A stretch of 64,000 nt of DNA, from contig JAIDOW010000026.1 in NCBI GenBank assembly GCA_029063085.1, forward strand, positions 79,180 through 143,179, written 5' to 3'. The stretch comes from Lachnospiraceae bacterium. GTDB lineage: Bacteria > Bacillota > Clostridia > Lachnospirales > Lachnospiraceae. A program made the position numbers and the translations under genes. Under the pieces are notes generated by a model that worked only from the letters and a program-made list of their open reading frames with translations, did not search any database and was not told the origin of the DNA. Shown in pieces: positions 58,682-64,000 of this stretch; the stretch's first letter is position 1; each line of letters begins with the position of its first letter.

Positions 58682-60715
58682 TCATTTCGGTATCGGAATC
58701 TCATCAAAATATTCGTATAATACCCCATTATATCCAATATCGTCAGGGTTAATATTCAGTGCTCCCTCTGGCATATAATCATAGTAGATTCCGTTCACCC
58801 TGAACATGGAGCAGCTGTCTGTTGCCAGGGACATTTTTATGAGCTTTCCGCTTTCCAGCTCCAGTGTCAAAACAGCTTCGTAAAAAGGACAGGCTGAGGC
58901 ACCCTGTATTTCCTCTGCATGAGAAAGCTGTTCTTCCAAAATATCCAGTATTTCCCGTTCCTCAATTGTCTGCGTATGCTGTTCACCGTTCTGCTGTCTT
59001 CTCATGCCAATATAAGTTAATGTGGCGGATTGAATATTCTTTATCTCCTCCGGGGAAAATTCCTCATATCCAAATTTCTCACTTGCTATCTGCCATACCA
59101 TGGTACTCAGTTCCTCGCTTTGGGCACCCCATAGGTCGCTTTCACCCTCGTTCGGAGGTCTGCTTAGCAAATAACCATTACTGTATAATTCCCACTCTAT
59201 TCCCTGATATGTAACACTGCATCCAAAGCTTTTGATATTCTCTTTCATTCCTTCATAATGCTCATGATACACTGCCTTCGGATCATTTCCTAAATTCTCC
59301 ATTTCATAGTAAATTTTGGTGATATCCAGATTGTTTATCAGTTCCTGAAGCCTTTTCTGCTTGTCTTCGTCCACAACATAGTATCCCCAGTCAATGCCGG
59401 GTTCGTCCGGATAAACCAAAATACACACTTGATCAGTAACCGGGTCTGTCAATAACTGTGAACCGTCTTCTTTTTCTGGGTTTTCGTTCTTGTTTGCTTC
59501 ATTCTTTTTGGTTTTGTTCTGATTTTCTGTCTGAGCCGTATCTGCCTCATTTTTCTTTGTGCTGTCTATGTAATCATTATTCTCATTCCCGGTCTTACCA
59601 CTATTTTGCCGGGAACCGCCAATGGTACATCCTGTCACACCAAACAGCAGAACACATACAAGAACCGCAGTTCCCAGCCGAAGCTTCCTTGGATTTGCTA
59701 TCAGAGTAATCCGTTTTTTTAATTCCTGCCTTCCCCCGGTCATTCCGGTTGCACATGTAAGCAGCTGCGTGGCAGACTTTTCCTGTGTCCCAATCAAAAT
59801 CAGTGTTTCGCCATATGCCTTTCTTTCCCGTTTGTCATAATGGCGGATTACACTTTCATCACAGGCAAATTCACTGTCACGTTTTGATAAAAATGCCGCC
59901 GCCCAGACAAGGGGATGATACCAATACAAAATAACACACAGACACCGAAGCAGCGCCCATAAATGATCCTTATGCATATAATGCATGTATTCATGTGCCA
60001 GCACATAATGATATGCTTCCATTTCTTTCCCTGTATTCCCAAACTCTATTCCCTTCTCAGGAAAATAAACCGCCGGATGCAATACACCAAACAGACATGG
60101 TGTATTCACCTCCTTTGTCCGGTAAACAGGAATCGGCTTGTAACCAGATTTTTCCATATGATTCCAATCCATCTCCAATCTCTGGCGGTCTTTCCGGAGT
60201 CTTTTTCCAAAATGGAAATTACCGGCTAAAAACACTATCCCGCAGATTATGCTCCCCAATATCCAGATTCCTTTTACCCGGCTTTCCCATCCTGATAAAT
60301 ATGCTGGTATTATCATTGTGCCATGAACATTCTTTTCTTCGTCTGATTCTGCCCTTAATGCTGACTGTTTTCCTGCTTCCAATAAATCACTTTCATCCCT
60401 GTCAGTCATTACAGTTCCCAGTACTTCCAAGGATATGGCATCTTCCGGAGCATCAGATGGTGTGTCCTTAGAATATTCCTCTGTACCTTTTTGTCGGCTT
60501 CCTATTTGAAATCCGTTTTCTATATCTGCTATCTGGTAAATGATATTCATTACCTGAAATGAATTGGGAAATGACTGCACTGGCATTAATAAATATAGTG
60601 CTGCCACCAGCCACATTGCATAACAAAGGCATTTAGAAATTCTGTTATAAAACACACCGCGAAGCAGAAACACCAGATAGAGGAATATAGTCAGGGTAAT
60701 AATATGTTCAATCAT
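58682..60715 (-). CDS. BlaR1-type M56 peptidase signal transducer with non-penicillin-binding sensor domain
   Basis: A 677-residue membrane sensor/protease. N-terminal membrane helices (IIEHIITLTIFLYLVFLLRG; CYAMWLVAALYLLMPVQ; WILGSIICGIVFLAGNFHF) precede the M56 zinc protease: YVLAHEYMHYMHKDHLWALL (HExxH-type HEYMH, near residue 240) and KRDSEFACDESVIRHYDKRE. A further helix with a Cys follows near 350 (GTAVLVCVLLFGVTGCTIGG). The last 300 residues are an extracytoplasmic domain without the SxxK transpeptidase motifs of classical BlaR1; the sequence has an acidic, Asn-rich linker and a globular end. In the family, sensing triggers cleavage of the partner repressor. Start 60715 overlaps the repressor stop by eight bases. 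Confidence 0.9.
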   Translation of the reverse strand: MIEHIITLTIFLYLVFLLRGVFYNRISKCLCYAMWLVAALYLLMPVQSFPNSFQVMNIIYQIADIENGFQIGSRQKGTEEYSKDTPSDAPEDAISLEVLGTVMTDRDESDLLEAGKQSALRAESDEEKNVHGTMIIPAYLSGWESRVKGIWILGSIICGIVFLAGNFHFGKRLRKDRQRLEMDWNHMEKSGYKPIPVYRTKEVNTPCLFGVLHPAVYFPEKGIEFGNTGKEMEAYHYVLAHEYMHYMHKDHLWALLRCLCVILYWYHPLVWAAAFLSKRDSEFACDESVIRHYDKRERKAYGETLILIGTQEKSATQLLTCATGMTGGRQELKKRITLIANPRKLRLGTAVLVCVLLFGVTGCTIGGSRQNSGKTGNENNDYIDSTKKNEADTAQTENQNKTKKNEANKNENPEKEDGSQLLTDPVTDQVCILVYPDEPGIDWGYYVVDEDKQKRLQELINNLDITKIYYEMENLGNDPKAVYHEHYEGMKENIKSFGCSVTYQGIEWELYSNGYLLSRPPNEGESDLWGAQSEELSTMVWQIASEKFGYEEFSPEEIKNIQSATLTYIGMRRQQNGEQHTQTIEEREILDILEEQLSHAEEIQGASACPFYEAVLTLELESGKLIKMSLATDSCSMFRVNGIYYDYMPEGALNINPDDIGYNGVLYEYFDEIPIPK

Positions 60716-61094
60716 CCTTCTCCTCCAATCCTTTCAAAATTCCATAAAGCTCTTCAATCTCTTCTTTGCTGAAATCCTTTTTCTTTACCAGAGTACTCAT
60801 CATCATACTAACAGAGCCCCTATATACTCTGTCCAGCAGGCTTTCCGTTTCTGCCAGTGCCGCGTCCTCCCTGTTTACATTAGGGAAATACTGTTTTGCC
60901 TTCTCCCCTTCCTGATAATAAAGAATCCCTTTATCCACCATTCTTCCAAGCAACGTGTTGACTGTGCTCTTACTCCATCCGGGATTTTCTTTCAATGCAT
61001 GATATAACTGCATAATGGTTCTGGGACTTTCCTCCCACAGTCTCTCCATAATAATCCATTCACTCTGCTGTAAAATAATACTTTTATCCGACAT
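60708..61094 (-). CDS. BlaI/MecI-family repressor
   Basis: A 128-residue winged-helix repressor cleaved or released by the adjacent BlaR1-type protein. The HTH domain covers residues 8-75 (ILQQSEWIIMERLWEESPRT; MQLYHALKENPGWSKSTVNT; LLGRMVDKGILYYQEGEKAK). The C-terminal dimerisation helix part (SMMMSTLVKKKDFSKEEIEE) fits BlaI/MecI. The gene begins with ATG 61094 after GGAGGG. Two direct repeats at 61105-61127 and 61144-61166 in its promoter are the likely operators. The output genes are unknown; a beta-lactamase is not nearby. Confidence 0.95.
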   Translation of the reverse strand: MSDKSIILQQSEWIIMERLWEESPRTIMQLYHALKENPGWSKSTVNTLLGRMVDKGILYYQEGEKAKQYFPNVNREDAALAETESLLDRVYRGSVSMMMSTLVKKKDFSKEEIEELYGILKGLEEKDD

Positions 61095-61104
61095 ATTGTC
61101 CCTC

Positions 61105-61166
61105 CATTCGTATGACTACTGTCAACCTGAATATAATATAGCACATTTGTACGACTACTGTCAACC
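61105..61166 (-). promoter_or_regulatory. BlaI-type operators and promoter
   Basis: Two 23-bp direct repeats (61105-61127 and 61144-61166) match at 21 of 23 positions, core ACTACTGTCAACC on the plus strand, 39 bp apart. On the minus strand the upstream copy supplies a TTGACA box (61159-61164), with TATATT at 61135-61140 (18-bp spacer). The downstream copy lies between the start point and the ribosome binding site. This fits autorepression by BlaI. Confidence 0.65.
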
Positions 61167-61167
61167 A

Positions 61168-61670
61168 ATTAATCAGTACTTTATATAGCAGCCAGCTCAA
61201 TGAGCAGGTAAAAAATCCACTACCTTTGGTACGCCCATGGCTGTGACCATATTTGTAATGATTGCTTCCTCTGCCTACCGGATGAGACTGTATAGTCAAG
61301 TCTACCATTTGACATTTTTACGGTTTTTGCCTTATGGTTTTTACTTCTTCTCTCTTTTTTATGGCAGGAAGTATCATTTCCATCTATAAAGAACACTGGA
61401 ACAGTTTCCGATACTGCCTGTTTGTGCTAACCGCTTTTATACAGTATTCGCACTGTCTGATGTATATGGCATGATTGCAAAATATAAGGTTGCCCGCTTC
61501 GAAAAAGGCTTGGTACAAAGTATTCAAAACCCGTCTGACAAGGTAGTTTCCTACCTTGGAAACTACCTTGTAATAATTCTCATTTAATAAATAGCGTAAT
61601 TTCTTTTTAACGCAAAAAAGCACCTATTCATTCTGAACAGATGCTTCGTTTTCTTAAAAGTGCATCAGCG
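61168..61670. other. Gene-poor region with a perfect inverted repeat
   Basis: No supported gene in about 500 bases. ACAAGGTAGTTTCC at 61538-61551 and GGAAACTACCTTGT at 61558-61571 form a 14-bp perfect stem around a 6-base loop; there is no T-run on either side. Short minus-strand frames (61084-61308 and 61384-61623) show no ribosome binding site or family motif. The region may hold decayed sequence at the boundary of the accessory end. Confidence 0.5.
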
Positions 61671-62564
61671 TTATTCCTGCAATATTTTCAAATACAACTC
61701 CAATCTTGAATTGATATATCCTGCAAACAGGTTTTCCATTGCGGAAAGATTGTGTTTTACATGATATTCATCAAATGCATCGTAATACGCTATTCTGTCC
61801 GTAAACTTGATGTCAATTGGTGGATATCCTGCTTTCATCAGTTCCAAATTAACTAAAAGTCTTCCTGTTCTTCCATTCCCATCAATAAATGGATGAATTC
61901 CTTCAAATTCAATATGGAAACGGGCCAGCTTCGTTACTATATGCTCATTATTTTCTGCAAAATCATGCAGTAACTGTTCCATTTTAGGTTCAATGAGATA
62001 TGGCTGCACTGGTTCATGATACGAGCCCATAATATGAACCGGAATTCTGCGATATACACCACGGTCTTCCTTTTTATCAGCAAGCACAAGATAATGAATC
62101 TGTTTTATGATACGCTCGCTAATTGTTACATTGTCTTTTACCAGCTCACTTACAAACTCAAAAGCTTCTTTGTGTCCAACTGCCTCCATATGGTCTTTTA
62201 ACGGTCTTTTATCAATTGTAAGACCCTTTAGTACCAAGTCAGTTTCTCGTAAAGTAAGTGTATTCCCTTCAATGGCATTTGAATTATATGTGTATTCCAC
62301 AATAAACTCTTCATTCAGCCTTTCAAGTTCTCCTTCCGTTAAAGGCCTTCTATTGTCCAATTCTTTTTTCTTGCGGTCAATTTGTGAAAGAATACTTTCT
62401 CTTGATTTGTATCGTCCATCTGCTGGTTTATCTGCATCAATAGGAATTTTCCAACCTCGTCCTTCCTGATAGGCTCCAGGGATTTTATCTTCAGAGCATA
62501 GGACACGAATTCTTCTATCAGATATACCCCATTTTTCAGCAGCCTGTTTTACTGTCATAAACAT
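61671..62564 (-). CDS. Fic-family protein with N-terminal HTH and inhibitory motif
   Basis: A 297-residue Fic protein, expected to transfer AMP to a target. The N-terminal 45 residues are a small MerR/SinR-type DNA-binding helix region (MTVKQAAEKWGISDRRIRVL; YQEGRGWKIP). The Fic core is HPFIDGNGRTGRLLVN near residue 226, complete with catalytic His and the Gly/Asn/Arg loop. The anti-Fic helix (S/T)xxxE(G/N) is in the same protein as YNSNAIEGNTLT near residue 93, so it is a self-inhibited class II-like Fic. Start 62564 has GGAGG eight bases before. Three direct repeats lie in its promoter, so the HTH part may autoregulate. The target is not known. Confidence 0.93.
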   Translation of the reverse strand: MFMTVKQAAEKWGISDRRIRVLCSEDKIPGAYQEGRGWKIPIDADKPADGRYKSRESILSQIDRKKKELDNRRPLTEGELERLNEEFIVEYTYNSNAIEGNTLTLRETDLVLKGLTIDKRPLKDHMEAVGHKEAFEFVSELVKDNVTISERIIKQIHYLVLADKKEDRGVYRRIPVHIMGSYHEPVQPYLIEPKMEQLLHDFAENNEHIVTKLARFHIEFEGIHPFIDGNGRTGRLLVNLELMKAGYPPIDIKFTDRIAYYDAFDEYHVKHNLSAMENLFAGYINSRLELYLKILQE

Positions 62565-62600
62565 ATACTATTCCTCCAATCTAATATTTATTATACCACT

Positions 62601-62656
62601 TTATCGGAATAATATCGACCTTATCGGAATAATACTTTAAAGTTTATCGGAATAAT
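62601..62656 (-). promoter_or_regulatory. Three direct repeats in the fic promoter
   Basis: TTATCGGAATAAT occurs at 62601-62613, 62621-62633 and 62644-62656 (plus-strand reading). On the minus strand the proximal copy falls between a weak -35 region and TATAAT (62589-62594 region), so a bound protein would block transcription. The repeat has partial dyad symmetry (TTAT..ATAA). Confidence 0.65.
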
Positions 62657-62818
62657 GCAAGGCATTCCAAATAAAACAATAGTTTTTTATCAAGACAATG
62701 TAAAGCCTATTGATGAAAGAATCTATTTATATAATAAATATACCTCATAACGGTACCGTCACGGCTCCCTTTAGTCTGACTTTGGTCACATTTCCTGTGC
62801 AGTCATACTCATAAGAGA

Positions 62819-63219
62819 TTATAACCTTTTCACATCTGCATATGTTGTACTTTTACCTGCACCCACTTTTACTATCTTGCCTTCATCTGCCAATTTTTTC
62901 AACGCCCTTTCGATAGCCTTTTGACTCAGTTCCAGACAAAGTATCATAATATCTGACTTGCCCAATTTTACTAAAGAACGCTCAATAACACTATACACTC
63001 GTTCTGAAGAAGTCATTTTTTCTTTTCAAGTAAAACAAATCTCTCTTCGAAGTCTTTATATGCATTAATTATTGTTCCTAATGTATACCTAACAAATGGC
63101 ATATAATCATTTGTATTCTTATGCCAATTAATAGAACTATCCTGTAACACTTCATGATATGTTTCTTTTGATTTTTCTACAACCATATCAGAATTTGGAT
63201 TTATCAACTTGACACCTCA
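62819..63219 (-). pseudogene. Frameshifted C-terminal remnant of a second Fic-family protein
   Basis: Two small frames that overlap by four bases (63013-63016) join into one Fic-family C-terminus: INPNSDMVVEKSKETYHEVL, NTNDYMPFVRYTLGTIINAY and KDFEERFVLLEKK in the first; SSERVYSVIERSLVKLGKSD, SQKAIERALKKLADEGKIVK and VGAGKSTTYADVKRL (winged helix) in the second. In intact Fic proteins these segments are consecutive. The break is at an A-run (GAAAAGAAAAAATG), typical of a one-base slip. The catalytic Fic core is missing; an in-frame TGA stands just upstream of the first frame near 63217. Minor alternative: two separate small genes. Confidence 0.7.
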
Positions 63220-63548
63220 CCACTTCCAACATTGCTTACATAGACCACAAAACATTTATATTAAATATCTTCCATATTTAAAATCCTACACCTGTCATGT
63301 TAATCTTTAAAAATATTTAATTATAATTATATTAATCGAATTTGATATTAATGGTAAGCAAAATACTAACTTCCCACACTTTCTATCAGACTGAATATTT
63401 TCCCTTCAATAAAGTGAGGATTTAATACATTAATGCACATAAATCAATTACTATAAATATGGTTTTATTTTTCCCAAACTAGAAATAGTACTCATCTATA
63501 GCAAACAGCAAACCATCTCACAGTCGCAATCATATAACTACTCTATCT
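63220..63548. other. AT-rich intergenic region
   Basis: About 330 bases without a supported gene, RNA or strong hairpin; composition is markedly AT-rich, like the flanking remnants. Confidence 0.5.
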
Positions 63549-64000
63549 TCACTGCAATATTCTCATACCAGAATAGAACATATCATCATCAAATATTTCA
63601 CACGACATTAGTTTTTTTACTATCTTATATAAAAACTCTATTAACCCCATAGCGTAATAATAAAATTTCGGCGAACGTGATTCATATATCACAACATGCC
63701 ATTGCTCAGGTTTTCCTTTTGTCAACCAATACAATTCATCACCATTATCAGTATAAGCAAATGGAAGTAAACCATTATCTTCCAGATATAAATTATGAGA
63801 ATAATATTCTGGAAGTTTTTGTTTTGATTCTTGATATGCATCCAACATAACACTACTTCGTTTTTTATAATTAACATTTAAGTCCTCCTCAAATAGTGTC
63901 AAAAACCACAAAAAATCTCCTATGCCTCCTGTTCCATAATAATCAATAAAATTAATATAATCTTTAGGAAAAGAAATACCTAATTCTTTTTGTACCCTAT
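63549..64000 (-). CDS. SMI1/KNR4-family protein (5' end beyond window)
   Basis: The minus-strand frame runs from the window edge (first full codon near 63998) to its stop at 63549, about 150 visible residues. The part upstream of the internal ATG 63911 fits the family: KELGISFPKDYINFIDYYGT followed by GGIGDFLWFLTLFEED, the typical L...LP.dy..fl..yG.G SMI1 opening. Later AYTDNGDELYWLTKGKPEQW and AMGLIEFLYKIVKKLMS match the usual end. In bacteria such proteins are commonly immunity proteins of secreted or contact-dependent toxins. The toxin gene, if any, would be beyond the right edge. Confidence 0.75.
   Translation of the reverse strand, partial: RVQKELGISFPKDYINFIDYYGTGGIGDFLWFLTLFEEDLNVNYKKRSSVMLDAYQESKQKLPEYYSHNLYLEDNGLLPFAYTDNGDELYWLTKGKPEQWHVVIYESRSPKFYYYAMGLIEFLYKIVKKLMSCEIFDDDMFYSGMRILQ

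Noticed and set aside
61084..61308. 74-codon minus-strand ORF upstream of blaI
   Set aside because: It runs through the BlaI operators and promoter and overlaps the blaI start.
61384..61623. 79-codon minus-strand ORF
   Set aside because: No ribosome binding site; it spans a perfect inverted repeat and matches no family I know. A transposase remnant was considered but not supported.
63013..63207. Two separate small genes (63013-63207 and 62819-63016)
   Set aside because: Together they read as consecutive parts of one Fic-family C-terminus, so they are treated as one frameshifted remnant.

Overview
The window is a low-GC, Gram-positive chromosomal segment that looks like a gut Lachnospiraceae (Clostridia). 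This rests on the gene families seen: T-box controlled thrS, IorAB indolepyruvate:ferredoxin oxidoreductase, GH94 cellobiose phosphorylase, a large Firmicute-type SRP RNA, DUF6472- and DUF6128-like proteins, Rpn-family proteins with EQG-rich tails, and SpoIID/SpoIIQ homologues. No database search was possible; all names come from reading motifs.

Layout. 1-4 kb: the end of a GH25 lysozyme, then a Thr T-box leader, a small membrane protein and thrS. 4-5 kb: degraded Rpn-type and unknown genes. 5-14 kb: iorAB, a cell-wall amidase, a GIY-YIG protein, an eroded reading frame, an HD hydrolase, a Y-family polymerase, a GNAT enzyme and an aldose epimerase. 14.1-21.1 kb: an XRE regulator beside an Agr-like quorum-sensing locus. 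That locus reads leftward as response regulator, kinase, a 52-residue AgrD-like pro-peptide (too short for ordinary ORF calling), AgrB-like peptidase, a small secreted protein, then two FtsX-like permeases and an ATPase. 21-28 kb: a structured leader and cellobiose phosphorylase, a lipoprotein, a Cys-rich mini-protein, ACP, a GGDEF/EAL protein and a PerR-like repressor. 28-40.7 kb: envelope and carbon genes (M23/SpoIIQ-like, L,D-transpeptidase, SpoIID-like, glycogen phosphorylase, amidase, ECF sigma, pgi, PdaA-like deacetylase, membrane protein). 40.9-47.5 kb: housekeeping genes (TSCPD protein, murG, HD protein, SRP RNA, tadA, GNAT, DUF6128-like protein, rsmA). 47.6-50.8 kb: an accessory patch with an XRE-controlled pair and two tandem Rpn-family genes. 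50.9-55.5 kb: an alpha-glucoside PTS, GH4 phospho-alpha-glucosidase and RpiR regulator module. 55.7-58.6 kb: a chemoreceptor, an FMN-binding lipoprotein and a PH-domain protein. 58.7-61.1 kb: a BlaR1/BlaI-type pair. 61.2-64 kb: a toxin/immunity-like end with an intact Fic protein, a frameshifted Fic remnant and a SMI1/KNR4 protein running off the edge.

How genes work together. The sugar genes cover cellobiose phosphorolysis, glycogen phosphorolysis, aldose mutarotation, Pgi and PTS uptake plus hydrolysis of alpha-glucoside phosphates. The 17-21 kb locus is the strongest candidate for an uncharacterised system. A cyclic-peptide signalling cassette is translationally coupled (agrB stop overlaps the next start) to a secreted protein of unknown function, followed by an MacB/FtsX-like exporter. 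Two 21-bp-spaced direct repeats, the spacing typical of LytTR-type regulators, lie before the regulator gene and before agrD.
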